DNA of 64,000 nucleotides from Parapedobacter soli (GCF_025460835.1 NZ_JAMXAY010000002.1:138995-202994); one strand, 5' to 3'. Positions 35,041-44,293 are shown, counted from the stretch's first letter. Made by a program: numbers and translations. Notes: generated by a model not told the origin, from the letters alone.

Positions 35041-35724
35041 TCAAAGCAGTGGCTGTAGTACCTCCCATACTTCGTTGGCTATGATGCGATGGCCTTCTTC
35101 GGTGGGATGGATACCGTCCCGCTGGTTCAGTTCAGGCTCTCCAGCTACACCGGCTAATAGGAAGGGTACGAATGCCATGTTGTTTTCCTCGGCCAATGTA
35201 GGGAAAATTGCAGTGAAGGCTTTTCCGTAGTCGCCCCCCATACTAGGTGGTACCATCATACCCGTAAGCACCATCCGGCAATCGGGGTATTTTGCTTTTA
35301 CTTTATCAATGATCTCCTGTAAGTTTCTGCTGGTCTCCTCGGTAGGTATTCCCCGGAGCCCGTCATTGGCGCCCAACTCCAATACAAAGATATCTATCTG
35401 TTCGCGCAGCAGCCAGTCGATACGTTCCTTTCCGGCCGCCGATGTTTCTCCGCTTAGCCCACCGTTGATTACCCGGTAGGCGAGCTGTAACGAGTCGAGC
35501 CATTGCTGGATAATGCCGGGGAATGCCAGATTTTGGCTCTCAAGCCCATATCCAGCGGTAAGGCTATTGCCAAAAAAAAGAATATTCTTTGTTTCTGTCT
35601 CCGACCGGGAGTCAGCTGTCGCTTCTTCTTGGTCAACAGATTGTTGGTCTGCCTGGTTAGACGTTCCTCCGCAGGCTGCGGCAAGCAATAATATCAAGGC
35701 CAGCTGCCATTTGAGAACCTTCAT
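35041..35724 (-). CDS. GDSL/SGNH-family esterase lipoprotein (TesA-like)
   Basis: 227 residues. Lipoprotein signal ending LLAAACG. SGNH blocks: FFGNSLTAGYG (block I, catalytic Ser), INGGLSGET, LELGANDGLRG (block III, Asn), and QRDGIHPTEEGH (block V, Asp/His). Arylesterase/thioesterase/lysophospholipase activity; substrate unknown. Its ATG overlaps the stop of the Nfu gene (TAATG), so the two are cotranscribed, though no functional link is clear. Confidence 0.9.
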   Translation of the reverse strand: MKVLKWQLALILLLAAACGGTSNQADQQSVDQEEATADSRSETETKNILFFGNSLTAGYGLESQNLAFPGIIQQWLDSLQLAYRVINGGLSGETSAAGKERIDWLLREQIDIFVLELGANDGLRGIPTEETSRNLQEIIDKVKAKYPDCRMVLTGMMVPPSMGGDYGKAFTAIFPTLAEENNMAFVPFLLAGVAGEPELNQRDGIHPTEEGHRIIANEVWEVLQPLL

Positions 35725-36278
35725 TACATGGCTTCAGCTACGACTTCTTCTACTTCGGGAACCATTCGTTTAAGCAACCCCTCTATGCCTGCCTTGAGGG
35801 TAATCATCGATGACGGGCAACCGCTGCAGGATCCACGCAGCTCCACCAGTACCCGTCCCTCTTCGAATGCGATGTAGCTAATCGCCCCACCATCTTGTTC
35901 CACGGCAGGCCGAACGTAATCATGCAAGATTTGCTGGATTTTGATTTCCGTTTCTGTTCCCTCGAAGGTTACCTCTTCGTCGTGAGGTACCTCTTTCACC
36001 TGCAGCTCAGACTCTACGGCACCTTTTACGAAGTCTTTCAAAATCGCTTCGATGTCTTCCCACTCGGCATCTTCTGTTTTGGTGATGGTTACGAAATTGC
36101 TGGCGAAAAATACGCCATTTACGAAATTAAACTTGAAGAGTTCTCGGGCGAACGGTGATTCCTGTGCTTTTTCGCGGTCAGGATAATCCAGACTCCCGTT
36201 GATCAACAGCTTGTTGACCAAAAACTTCATTGTTGCGGGGTTAGGGGTGTATTCGGTATATACGTTTATCGTTGCCAT
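35724..36278 (-). CDS. Nfu-type iron-sulfur carrier protein
   Basis: 184 residues: an N-terminal NFU_N scaffold domain (YTPNPATMKFLVNK, about 1-85) and a C-terminal NifU domain with GSCSGCPSS, cysteines at 151 and 154, which bind a cluster between two subunits. It delivers [4Fe-4S] clusters to target enzymes in the cytoplasm. Translationally coupled to the GDSL esterase downstream. Confidence 0.92.
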   Translation of the reverse strand: MATINVYTEYTPNPATMKFLVNKLLINGSLDYPDREKAQESPFARELFKFNFVNGVFFASNFVTITKTEDAEWEDIEAILKDFVKGAVESELQVKEVPHDEEVTFEGTETEIKIQQILHDYVRPAVEQDGGAISYIAFEEGRVLVELRGSCSGCPSSMITLKAGIEGLLKRMVPEVEEVVAEAM

Positions 36279-36343
36279 TTCTTCATCATTTTTACAAAAG
36301 TATCAATATTTCCCAGAAATCAGGGTCAGCGTATCGTCAAACA

Positions 36344-37687
36344 TTATATGCCGGTATAGTTCCATGGTGTTATCGACTTCAGCTCCGTTTTGATTTCTTC
36401 GTTCACATTCAATGTTTCCACAAATGCGGCAATGGTGTCTTGTGTTACCGCCTCATTGGTTCGGGTGAGCGCCTTTAATGCTTCGTAAGGTTTGGGGTAG
36501 CCTTCACGCCGTAAGATGGTCTGGATAGCCTCGGCCACCACCGCCCAGTTTTGCTCCAAATCATTTCTCAACGCTGCTTCGTTGAGAATGAGCTTCTGGA
36601 GGCCCCTTGCGGCCGACTTAATTGCGATAAGCGCATGGGCCATCGGCACCCCGGTATTACGGAGCACCGTGGAGTCCGTGAGGTCGCGCTGCAGGCGTGA
36701 TACGGGAAGTTTGGCAGCCAGGTGCTCCAGTAAAGCATTGGCTATGCCCAGATTCCCCTCGGCGTTTTCAAAATCTATCGGGTTGACCTTATGTGGCATA
36801 GCCGACGAACCGATTTGCCCTGCAGTGATTTTCTGTTTGAAGTAATCCATCGAGATATACGTCCAAATATCACGGCACAGGTCGATTAAAATAGTGTTGA
36901 TGCGTTTCATCGCATCGCATTGTGCCGCGAAGTAATCATAGTGCTCGATCTGGGTAGTGGTCTGTGAGCGGTTCAATCCCAGCGTACTGTTGACAAAATC
37001 ATTGCCGAATGTAATCCAGTCCATGTCGGGGTAGGCTACGCGGTGTGCGTTGAAATTGCCGGTAGCACCCCCGAACTTCGCGGCGTGGGGGAGGTGTTCG
37101 AGCAGCTGCACCTGGTTGGTCAACCGTTCGGTGAATACCCTGATTTCCTTTCCCAGACGGGTAGGGGAAGCAGGCTGGCCATGGGTGCGGGCAAGCATCG
37201 GGATATCGTTCCATTCGGTGGCCCGCTGTTCTAAAGCCGTAATAAGTGCTTTCAATGCGGGGAGGTAAATCTTAGAAAGTGCTTCCTTCCAAGCATAGGG
37301 TATGGCGGTGTTATTGATGTCTTGGGAAGTCAGCCCAAAATGGATGAATTCGAGGGACTTTGTCAGCCCGAGGGCTTCAAACCGGTCTTTAAGGAAGTAT
37401 TCTACTGCTTTTACATCATGATTGGTCTCTTTTTCCTTATCTTTAATCCACTGCGCGTCTTCCAAATCAAAATCGGCATAAATACCACGGAGCTTTTTGT
37501 TGAGGCTTCCGTCAAAATGTTTCAGCTGTGGTATCCCGCTTTCACATAGAGCGATGAAATATTCAACCTCTATGAAAACACGGTATTTGATCAGTGCATA
37601 CTCGGAAAAATAAGCAGCGAGCTCTTCGGTCGTACGGCGGTAGCGGCCATCTATGGGAGAGATTGCGGTCAGTGGAGATAACGTCAT
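36344..37687 (-). CDS. purB: Adenylosuccinate lyase
   Basis: 447 residues from the ATG at 37687 (an upstream TTG is possible). LSPLTAISPIDGRY begins the protein; the family signature GSSAMPHKVNPIDFEN (about residues 291-306) holds the catalytic Ser loop; RTHGQPASPTRLGKE carries the catalytic His. It splits SAICAR and adenylosuccinate in purine synthesis. This matches the longer E. coli-type PurB rather than the Bacillus type. Single gene, 66 bp from the Nfu gene. Confidence 0.95.
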   Translation of the reverse strand: MTLSPLTAISPIDGRYRRTTEELAAYFSEYALIKYRVFIEVEYFIALCESGIPQLKHFDGSLNKKLRGIYADFDLEDAQWIKDKEKETNHDVKAVEYFLKDRFEALGLTKSLEFIHFGLTSQDINNTAIPYAWKEALSKIYLPALKALITALEQRATEWNDIPMLARTHGQPASPTRLGKEIRVFTERLTNQVQLLEHLPHAAKFGGATGNFNAHRVAYPDMDWITFGNDFVNSTLGLNRSQTTTQIEHYDYFAAQCDAMKRINTILIDLCRDIWTYISMDYFKQKITAGQIGSSAMPHKVNPIDFENAEGNLGIANALLEHLAAKLPVSRLQRDLTDSTVLRNTGVPMAHALIAIKSAARGLQKLILNEAALRNDLEQNWAVVAEAIQTILRREGYPKPYEALKALTRTNEAVTQDTIAAFVETLNVNEEIKTELKSITPWNYTGI

Positions 37688-38023
37688 ATACTTGCTTTTG
37701 GGCAAAGGTAACTATTTGGAGTACGAAATACGAAATAACCATGGCATCATGTGTTCAGCATACAACTTAAAGTTGTAACGATCATGGGCTCTGCCGGTTT
37801 CAGTTTTTTCAAACATTCGACGTTGTCAATTGTCGTTTACAGTGAAGGCACAAACGTAACAGTCACTGGGATATAGCGATAGCGAGAGAAAAGGTTGTGA
37901 CAGACCTTGGGATACAATCTTTTTGAATACGTAACGTTATGATAGTAACACTGGCTAGCGTTATTGAGTAGACTTAAAATAATGTGATTTATCAACTGAA
38001 TAATTGACCATGATAGGTGCCTT
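37688..38023. other. 336-bp intergenic region, little recognised
   Basis: Divergent spacer between purB and the response regulator. It contains a 7-1-7 palindrome ACAACTTAAAGTTGT at 37762-37776, which could be an operator, and a loosely repeated GTAACGTTA / GCGTTATTG pair at 37931-37966. No tRNA, clear promoter box or ORF. Confidence 0.4.
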
Positions 38024-38386
38024 ATGAGGAGAAAAATTTTGTACATCGAAGATGATCCGGATATGGCGGATATCGTCATGGAGATTATGCAGTTTGAGGA
38101 TTGTGAAGTCCTTACCGATAGTGGTAAATCATTGTACAAGCTTTTAAAAAGCAATGATATTGGTCTCATATTAATGGACGAAGGACTAAGCTGGTGCTGG
38201 GGAAGCAGCCTTTGTAAAGAGCTGCGCGCTAATTCAGAAACGGCAGATATACCGATTGTTATGATTTCCGCAGCCCACGAGATAGATAACATTGCAGCGC
38301 ACTGTGGAGCCAACGCTTATATCCGGAAGCCTTTTGAGATATACGATGTTATTGATGTTGTAAACGACCATTATCCAAGGAAGTGA
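38024..38386 (+). CDS. Single-domain response regulator (CheY-like)
   Basis: 120 residues, one receiver domain and no output domain. Acidic pair in YIEDDPDM, phospho-acceptor Asp in LILMDEGL, Thr/Ser position in MISAAH, and Lys in YIRKPF are all present. It probably relays phosphate from a hybrid or orphan kinase. A histidine kinase is not adjacent; the nearest is at 45133. Confidence 0.9.
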   Translation: MRRKILYIEDDPDMADIVMEIMQFEDCEVLTDSGKSLYKLLKSNDIGLILMDEGLSWCWGSSLCKELRANSETADIPIVMISAAHEIDNIAAHCGANAYIRKPFEIYDVIDVVNDHYPRK

Positions 38387-38409
38387 TTGTTGTCAGAAAT
38401 ATAGATACG

Positions 38410-38607
38410 ATGAAAAGAGCAAAAGTAAATTACGGACCACAGCTGAGCCGTGGTCCGCAACGTGAATCCCTTTCGGAAAGTACAGACGTGGATAGTGTAG
38501 CCGACGGCAAAGTGCAGGAGGTATCACGCATCAGGACGCTTGAAAACCTCAAACTCGCCCTGTTTTTTTGCCGGGCCCAGGGGCGGATGGCGCGAGGGGA
38601 GTTATGA
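38410..38607 (+). CDS. Small protein of unknown function
   Basis: 65 residues from the ATG at 38410, 24 bp after the response regulator stop. Basic N-terminus (MKRAKVNYG), a Ser/Glu/Asp-rich middle, and RTLENLKLALFFCRAQGRM near the end. The DNA includes an 8-bp stem hairpin (CGGACCAC with GTGGTCCG, 38433-38457), which raises some doubt on coding. Possible partner of the regulator; no family recognised. Confidence 0.4.
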   Translation: MKRAKVNYGPQLSRGPQRESLSESTDVDSVADGKVQEVSRIRTLENLKLALFFCRAQGRMARGEL

Positions 38608-38613
38608 TCGCTG

Positions 38614-41109
38614 CTAAATCGCTTCGATATTGAAACCGGCGTGCTGCACCGTCTCTATAATCTGCTGCTCGGAAGCTCCGCCAGATACTACCGTCAATAT
38701 TTTATCTTTATTGTCGGTGTCTACCTCCCAGCGGATAACACCGTCTAACCGATCGAGGTGTGGCGTTACGGCGGCGATGCAGCCCCCACAATTAATGTTT
38801 GTCTTGAATTTAAAATTCGGATTATTATTGTCCATTTTGCTTGAATTTACTTTTTTTATTGAATAATCTATTTTTTTCCATTTCAATCGCAGGCTGTTGC
38901 TCACCACACTTACGCTACTCAATGCCATGGCTGCTCCAGCTATCATCGGATTGAGTAGAAAGCCGTTTATCGGGTATAGTATGCCTGCGGCTATGGGTAT
39001 GCCGATGAGGTTATAAATAAATGCCCAGAAAAGATTCTGTTTGATGGTGGCTACCGTCTGCCTAGATAGGCGTATCGCCTGCGGGATTTTCGTGAGGTCG
39101 GACGATATGATAGTCATTTTTGCCACATCCATGGCAATGTCGCTGCCCTTACCCATGGCAATGCTTACATCGGCAGTAGCCAGTGCTGTACTATCGTTTA
39201 TCCCGTCGCCAACCATAGCCACGGTTTTGCCTTGGCGTTGCAACCCCTTCACAAAATCAGCTTTGTGTTGCGGCAATACTTCTGCCTTGTAATGTGCTAT
39301 GCCCGTTTGCTGTGCAATGGCTTTGGCAGTGGCTTCGTTGTCGCCTGTGAGCATGTAAAGATCGATACCCATGGCCTGCATCTGTTCGATAGCCGATACA
39401 GAAGTCTCTTTTATCCTGTCAGAAATGGCCAATACTGCCAGCGCTTCGGTACTGTTGGCGAACCAAATAACCGTTTTAGATTGCAGCGCCCATTCGTCGG
39501 CCCGCTGTTGCAGTTCGGTGGCAATGGAAACATTGTTTTCGGTGAGCAGTCTTTTGTTGCCGGCATAATAGGTTTCGCCTTCGTGCGCCGCTGCTGCACC
39601 TGTGCCTGTAATACTCTCAAATGCTGTCAAGCCTACGGTTTTTATCCCTTCTAAGTGGTTTGTTACCGCCTCAGCCAACGGGTGCTCGGATTGTTTTTCG
39701 AGGCTGAACAGGATTTGTTTTACGGTGTCGTCTTGGTACAGCCATTTGACGCCTGTTACTTCTGGTCTGCCCTCGGTGATGGTTCCGGTTTTGTCCAATA
39801 CCACAGCATCTATTTTCTTCGCCAATTCCAGGCTTTCGGCGTCTTTGATGAGTATCCCATGTTCCGCGCCTTTGCCCACACCGACCATGATGGCCGTCGG
39901 TGTGGCTAGTCCCAAAGCACAGGGGCAGGCAATGACCAGCACCGTGATAGCTGCTAACAGACCGTGTACCACCCCATGGTCACCGCCTAGGATCACCCAC
40001 AGCACAAACGTGAGGATAGCGATACCGATTACGACGGGAACGAAGATACCCGCTATCTTGTCCACCAATTTCTGTACCGGCGCTTTACTACCCTGTGCAT
40101 CCTGTACCGTTTTGATGATTTGTGCGAGCATGGTTTCCTTGCCTACCTTCACGGCTTTGAACCGGAAGCTGCCCTTCTGATTGATGGTGCCGGAAAATAC
40201 CTTTTCGTTTTCATTTTTCAAAACAGGCACCGGTTCGCCGCTTAGCATGCTTTCATCTACGTACGAGCTCCCCGATATAACCATGCCGTCCACCGCAATC
40301 TGTTCGCCCGGTTTGACTAAAATCACATCACCTACGTGGACATCCTCGATGGCAGCTTGCTTTTCCCTACCATCGGGCAGTATCAAGGTCACTGTTTTGG
40401 GTTGTAGACCCATCAGCTTTTTGATAGCCGAGGACGTGTTGCCTTTTGCTCTTTCTTCCAGTAACTTTCCCAGGAGTATGAATGCGATGATGACGGCTGC
40501 AGCTTCGAAATATACGTGCGCTTCCAAACCCCGCTGGTGCCAGAAATCGGCAAACAGCATATTGAACACACTGAATATATACGCGATACCCGTACTCAGG
40601 GCGACCAATGTGTCCATGTTGGCTGACCGATGCTTGGCTTGTTTCCACGCATTGATATAGAAATCCCTGCCCAGCCATAACACCACGGGTGTGGTAAATA
40701 GCCACATGATTTCGTTTCCGTAGGGTATGTCCATGAAGAACATACCGATAATAACTACAGGCAAGGATAGGATGATTGCCCAAATCGTTTTGTTCTTGAG
40801 CTTTTGAAAGTTCCGCGCGTTGATCGCATCCAGGGTGTCCTGCTGTGTCGATTCGTCTTCTACCAATAAATCGTATCCAACAGCTTGCACGGCTTTCTTC
40901 AATGTTGATGCGTCTGTCATGCCGGGCAGGTATTCAACGAGGAGGTTTCCTGTTGCAAAGTTGACGGAGGCATTGACGACTCCCGGCTCGTGCTTTACAG
41001 TGCTTTCGGCACTGCTGGCACACGATGCGCAGGTCATGCCCAGCACCGGGAACGTACTTCTAACGGTGGTCGTGCTGTAATCGGGTTCTTTATTGCTTGT
41101 TGCTGCCAT
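38614..41109 (-). CDS. copA: Copper-exporting P1B-type ATPase with extra C-terminal HMA domain
   Basis: 831 residues from the ATG at 41109. Order: N-terminal HMA domain (GMTCASCASS, Cys27 and Cys30), eight membrane helices, TGE-like actuator (LSGEPVPV), CPC metal site in ACPCALGLATPTA, phosphorylation DKTGT, nucleotide-binding HP region, GDGINDS hinge. After the normal end (RLKWKKI) a linker and a second HMA-like domain (CGGC, Cys774 and Cys777) follow without a stop. Exports Cu+ from the cytoplasm. The tail resembles a separate CopZ-like protein; an internal ATG at 38835 could also make it alone. Regulator AraC lies just upstream. Confidence 0.93.
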   Translation of the reverse strand: MAATSNKEPDYSTTTVRSTFPVLGMTCASCASSAESTVKHEPGVVNASVNFATGNLLVEYLPGMTDASTLKKAVQAVGYDLLVEDESTQQDTLDAINARNFQKLKNKTIWAIILSLPVVIIGMFFMDIPYGNEIMWLFTTPVVLWLGRDFYINAWKQAKHRSANMDTLVALSTGIAYIFSVFNMLFADFWHQRGLEAHVYFEAAAVIIAFILLGKLLEERAKGNTSSAIKKLMGLQPKTVTLILPDGREKQAAIEDVHVGDVILVKPGEQIAVDGMVISGSSYVDESMLSGEPVPVLKNENEKVFSGTINQKGSFRFKAVKVGKETMLAQIIKTVQDAQGSKAPVQKLVDKIAGIFVPVVIGIAILTFVLWVILGGDHGVVHGLLAAITVLVIACPCALGLATPTAIMVGVGKGAEHGILIKDAESLELAKKIDAVVLDKTGTITEGRPEVTGVKWLYQDDTVKQILFSLEKQSEHPLAEAVTNHLEGIKTVGLTAFESITGTGAAAAHEGETYYAGNKRLLTENNVSIATELQQRADEWALQSKTVIWFANSTEALAVLAISDRIKETSVSAIEQMQAMGIDLYMLTGDNEATAKAIAQQTGIAHYKAEVLPQHKADFVKGLQRQGKTVAMVGDGINDSTALATADVSIAMGKGSDIAMDVAKMTIISSDLTKIPQAIRLSRQTVATIKQNLFWAFIYNLIGIPIAAGILYPINGFLLNPMIAGAAMALSSVSVVSNSLRLKWKKIDYSIKKVNSSKMDNNNPNFKFKTNINCGGCIAAVTPHLDRLDGVIRWEVDTDNKDKILTVVSGGASEQQIIETVQHAGFNIEAI

Positions 41110-41131
41110 AGTTCGATTCGTTTTTCGATTG

Positions 41132-41189
41132 TACAAAGATGTCCATAATAACTCCGGCCTTTGTTACGTAATTATGGAAAATCTTTGTA
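41132..41189. promoter_or_regulatory. Large dyad at the copA promoter
   Basis: Left arm TACAAAGATGTCCATAATAA (41132-41151, then C) and right arm (to 41189) whose complement reads TACAAAGATTTTCCATAATT are near-perfect inverted copies, with about 10 bases between. They lie between the regulator stop (41216) and the copA ATG (41109). On the minus strand the left arm includes CATCTTTG, close to a -7 box, so a protein on the dyad would touch the promoter. Likely operator of the adjacent AraC-type regulator; an RNA hairpin is the alternative. Confidence 0.6.
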
Positions 41190-41215
41190 AGATTCGGTGG
41201 ATGTACCCCTGTTCT

Positions 41216-41779
41216 CTAAACCTGATCTAATGGTTTCCGTTTGTCTTCCTTGATTTTTTTGAAGTGGCTTGGCGTGAGCCCGGTCACCTTTTTGAATTGG
41301 TTGCTGAGGTAAGCTACGCTGGAATAGTTGAGCATATTGGCAATCTCGCTTAATGTCAACTCACCGTATACCAACAACTCCTTGACTTTTTCGATTTTTT
41401 GGGCGATGAAGTATTTTTCAATGGTTACGCCTTCTACTTCGGAAAATAAGTTGGATAGGTAACTATAGTCATGATGGAGTTCTTTACTGAGTATATCTGA
41501 CAAGTTATGTTTTTTATGGTCTTGCTGATAATGTACCAGGTTGATCACCGCTGTTTTAATCTGTTCGATGATGCGGCTTTTCCTGTCATCGATGAGTTCA
41601 AACCCAAGGTTCGTCAGGGCGTTGTCCAACGTGTCCCTTTCGGCCTTGGACAACTGCTTGTCAAGTGTGACCTCCCCTAATTTTATATGCTTAACGTTCA
41701 CGCCCAGCTTGTCCAATTCGTTCTGCACTGCCATGACACAACGATTGCACACCATATTCTTTATGAATAATCTATCCAT
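41216..41779 (-). CDS. AraC-family regulator with N-terminal metal-binding (HMA-like) domain
   Basis: 187 residues. N-terminal about 70 residues: KNMVCNRCVMAVQNELDKLG with Cys11 and Cys14 and the LDKQLS... strand pattern of an HMA/ferredoxin-like fold. C-terminal AraC domain (about 85-180) with two HTHs: VEGVTIEKYFIAQKIEKVKELL and LSEIANMLNYSSVAYLSNQFKKVTGLTPSHFKK. It probably senses copper in the cytoplasm and controls copA, whose gene follows 106 bp downstream on the same strand across the dyad. Confidence 0.88.
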   Translation of the reverse strand: MDRLFIKNMVCNRCVMAVQNELDKLGVNVKHIKLGEVTLDKQLSKAERDTLDNALTNLGFELIDDRKSRIIEQIKTAVINLVHYQQDHKKHNLSDILSKELHHDYSYLSNLFSEVEGVTIEKYFIAQKIEKVKELLVYGELTLSEIANMLNYSSVAYLSNQFKKVTGLTPSHFKKIKEDKRKPLDQV

Positions 41780-41793
41780 TGCCTTAAATGTAC

Positions 41794-41801
41794 CAAAGAT
41801 A
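41794..41801 (-). promoter_or_regulatory. Predicted -7 box of the AraC regulator
   Basis: TATCTTTG on the minus strand is an exact TAnnTTTG, 14 bp before the regulator ATG. Its TACCAAAGAT on the plus strand resembles the TACAAAGAT arm of the copA dyad, so the same protein might bind both. Confidence 0.4.
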
Positions 41802-41871
41802 CTAAATATTGCCTTCCGCTATCTGCCGGGTCTGGTATTTTTCAATGATCCGATGGGGCGGCAGATCGGTT

Positions 41872-42339
41872 TTAAAAGAAGGGGCGGAAGTTCGGCCGGC
41901 TTGTGAATGGTGAAAAAACCCAAGGAATCGATGCCACGATAATCAGTAAGGCGATGGTATACCAAATCGCCATGGCCCTAAACTTGTCGTTGTCTACCGG
42001 TTTTCGTTTCGTTGTCACGGCGCCTACGGTAACCAGTGCAATAGCGATAAACATCATCAAGCTATGCTCCATACCAAAAAAGCGGAGATCCCGCTGGTGG
42101 ACCGAATTGTTGAAATCTTTCAGGAACTGATTAGCGAACGGGCTGATGACGTAGAGCCACAAGCCTAATATAAGCTGGATATGGGCGATGGTTGCCGTCC
42201 ACTGCCGCACCGCATTGTCAAATCGGGAGAACTTCCTGTTAGTGTACCAGCCGTTATAGGCACAGCCAATAGCAACGAGCAGTGCGGCCAACACGAGCCA
42301 CCTGACCAATGAATGCGTTGCCAATAGCGTGGGATACAT
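41872..42339 (-). CDS. Cytochrome b-like four-helix membrane protein
   Basis: 155 residues, four predicted membrane helices (about 10-28, 45-68, 93-112, 120-142). Histidines near helix starts (THSLVRW, ATIAHIQ, MEHSLMM) could bind heme, which is why relatives are called cytochrome b. Precise role unknown. The last gene of a unit beginning with ddh (14 bp gap). Confidence 0.7.
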   Translation of the reverse strand: MYPTLLATHSLVRWLVLAALLVAIGCAYNGWYTNRKFSRFDNAVRQWTATIAHIQLILGLWLYVISPFANQFLKDFNNSVHQRDLRFFGMEHSLMMFIAIALVTVGAVTTKRKPVDNDKFRAMAIWYTIALLIIVASIPWVFSPFTSRPNFRPFF

Positions 42340-42352
42340 GGTTGGACTTGAA

Positions 42353-43345
42353 TTACAGCAATGCTTGCCTCAGCTCTTCGGCAGATTTTGGCGACAAATA
42401 TCCTAAGGGTATGTCGAATACCGTCCTTGCACCCGTTTGCCCTTCTTTGGCCAACCGGCCTACCGCCCTTGCATATGCGACCAGTACGCTCGCCGTAAAT
42501 TCAGGATTGCTTTCCAGAGCCAGGCTGAACTCAATCCGCTGCCGGGAACCCTTGCCGGTAATGCCCGATCGGAATACCGTTCCACCATGGGGCATGCCCG
42601 AGTGGTTTTCCAGTAACTCTTCTTCGCTGATGAAATGCACTGTCGTATCGTAGGGCTCGAAGTAGTGGGGCATGTTCTTGATATCTTTCTCGATTTTTGC
42701 CAAATCGGCCCCTTCCTGTGCTACCACATAGCAAACCCGCCGATGGCGTTCGGCTGTTGTAAGGCTTGGCGTTTCGCCGGCACGTACCTTTTGAATGGCG
42801 CTCTCCATCGGAATGGTGTACTGTACTCCGTTTTTCACGCCGACCACCCGCCGCACTGCGTCGGAATGGCCTTGGCTCAAACCTTCGCCCCAAAAAGTGT
42901 ATTCTTCGCCTTGGGGTAATATACTTTGCCCTAGCAGCCGGGACAATGAGAACAGCCCTGGGTCCCAACCGGTCGATATCAGTGACAGTGTATTTGCGCT
43001 TGTCGCGGTTTTATCCACTGCGGAGAAATAGGCAGGGATTTTAGCATGTGTATCGAAACTGTCGACGGTGTTGAAATGTTTGGAGACAGACAGCACCTGT
43101 TCGGGAAGATCCGTCGAAGACCCCCCACAGAGAATCATTACATCGATATGACCTTTATAGTCGGCTATCTTCGAATATGAAACTGCGTTTCTAACATCTG
43201 CCAGTCCTTCCGGCGATCGCCGGGTAAATACGGCCACCAATTCCATGTCCGGGTTTTGCTGTATGGCTGATGCCACACCCTTGCCTAAATTCCCGTAGCC
43301 AACTATTCCGACCCGTAAGATAGGGCTGTCCAATTCTTTCTGCAT
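42353..43345 (-). CDS. ddh: Meso-diaminopimelate D-dehydrogenase
   Basis: 330 residues. NAD(P)-binding start VGIVGYGNLGKGVASAI, then CGGSSTDLPEQ and DSFDTHAKIPAYF, and substrate region TGWDPGLFSL...FWGEGLSQGHSDAVRR, all characteristic of Ddh. Makes meso-diaminopimelate from tetrahydrodipicolinate and ammonia in one step, for lysine and peptidoglycan. Promoter region 43346-43497 has no distinct box. Present in many Bacteroidota as an alternative DAP path. Confidence 0.93.
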   Translation of the reverse strand: MQKELDSPILRVGIVGYGNLGKGVASAIQQNPDMELVAVFTRRSPEGLADVRNAVSYSKIADYKGHIDVMILCGGSSTDLPEQVLSVSKHFNTVDSFDTHAKIPAYFSAVDKTATSANTLSLISTGWDPGLFSLSRLLGQSILPQGEEYTFWGEGLSQGHSDAVRRVVGVKNGVQYTIPMESAIQKVRAGETPSLTTAERHRRVCYVVAQEGADLAKIEKDIKNMPHYFEPYDTTVHFISEEELLENHSGMPHGGTVFRSGITGKGSRQRIEFSLALESNPEFTASVLVAYARAVGRLAKEGQTGARTVFDIPLGYLSPKSAEELRQALL

Positions 43346-43497
43346 TTTTTGTACTTAAATCTAGCTGATCCGCTTCGGTAACCGAATAGGTTATCGAGCG
43401 ACGAAGATAGTAAAAAAATATGGAAGGGATTTTCAAGAATCTCAGCCTTCGATTTTTCCAATGAACTCAAAACACCAATTAAAACTGAAAAATTGAA

Positions 43498-44013
43498 TCA
43501 GTGTGCGGCGGGGCGGTAGGGTTTCAATTTCTTCTTAAGCTGTTGCCGTGCTACGTGGATACGGGTTTTTACCGTGCCGATAGGGATGTTGAAATGTTCA
43601 GCGATTTCATGGTATTTAAACCCTTCGTAATACATGGAGAAAGGGGTATAGTACTCTTCAGATAGTGCAGACAATGCATGCTCGATATCGTCCATCACGA
43701 ATTTGCCCTCAGCACCGTTACGCAGTGAACTTCTATACAGGTCTGCAGACGATATGGTGTCAGATTTGCTGATGATGGAATTCGCTTTAACGTTCCTCCG
43801 GTAATAGTTGATGAAGGTGTTTTTGAGTATTGTATACAGCCAAGCCTGAAGATTGGTGCCCGCTTTGAATTTATTGTAATATGAAAACGCCTTTAACATG
43901 GTGTCTTGCACGAGATCGTGCGCATTTTCTTCATCGCGTGTAAAGTAAAGTGCATAGCTGTTTAACGAATTTACTTCTTGTACGACCTTGGTGTTAAATT
44001 CAATCTTATCCAT
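43498..44013 (-). CDS. RNA polymerase sigma factor, ECF/sigma-70 family
   Basis: 171 residues. Region 2: NSYALYFTRDEENAHDLVQDTMLKAFSYYNKF and TILKNTFINYYRRN; region 4: LSEEYYTPFSMYYEGFKYHEIAEHFNIPIGTVKTRIHVARQQLKKKL. The LNSYALYFTRDEENAHDLVQ type is widespread in Bacteroidota and often has no adjacent anti-sigma gene, as here. No partner is visible: the upstream 280 bp are empty and ddh is convergent-free downstream. Confidence 0.92.
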   Translation of the reverse strand: MDKIEFNTKVVQEVNSLNSYALYFTRDEENAHDLVQDTMLKAFSYYNKFKAGTNLQAWLYTILKNTFINYYRRNVKANSIISKSDTISSADLYRSSLRNGAEGKFVMDDIEHALSALSEEYYTPFSMYYEGFKYHEIAEHFNIPIGTVKTRIHVARQQLKKKLKPYRPAAH

Positions 44014-44293
44014 AACTACAGAATTTATCGTTTATTACGTGCTTACGCTCCGTTTTCAGTGACCGATTTCAGTTCCCATCCTGCTGACAAGCACATTCTG
44101 GCGGAGGCTCGTGATAGGAGAAGAATCATCAAGAGAACTTAACGAAACAACAAAGCAGGTAGCCGTTTCTTCATAGTAATTATGTTACCGTTTTTCTATC
44201 AATGGACTGTCTTTTGTACTGGTAGTGTTAATAACCTATTGGGTTCGATTTTGTTTGGGAAAAGTTCAAGTATTTTTAATTTTTGTTACATTG
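44014..44293. other. 280-bp intergenic region, nothing recognised
   Basis: Contains no tRNA, promoter box of good quality, hairpin with T-run, or credible ORF. Lies between two minus-strand genes. Confidence 0.5.

Noticed and set aside
44014-44293. Possible tRNA (GGGTTCGATTT) in the gap before the sigma factor
   Set aside because: Only a T-loop-like match; no acceptor, D or anticodon stems can be built around it.
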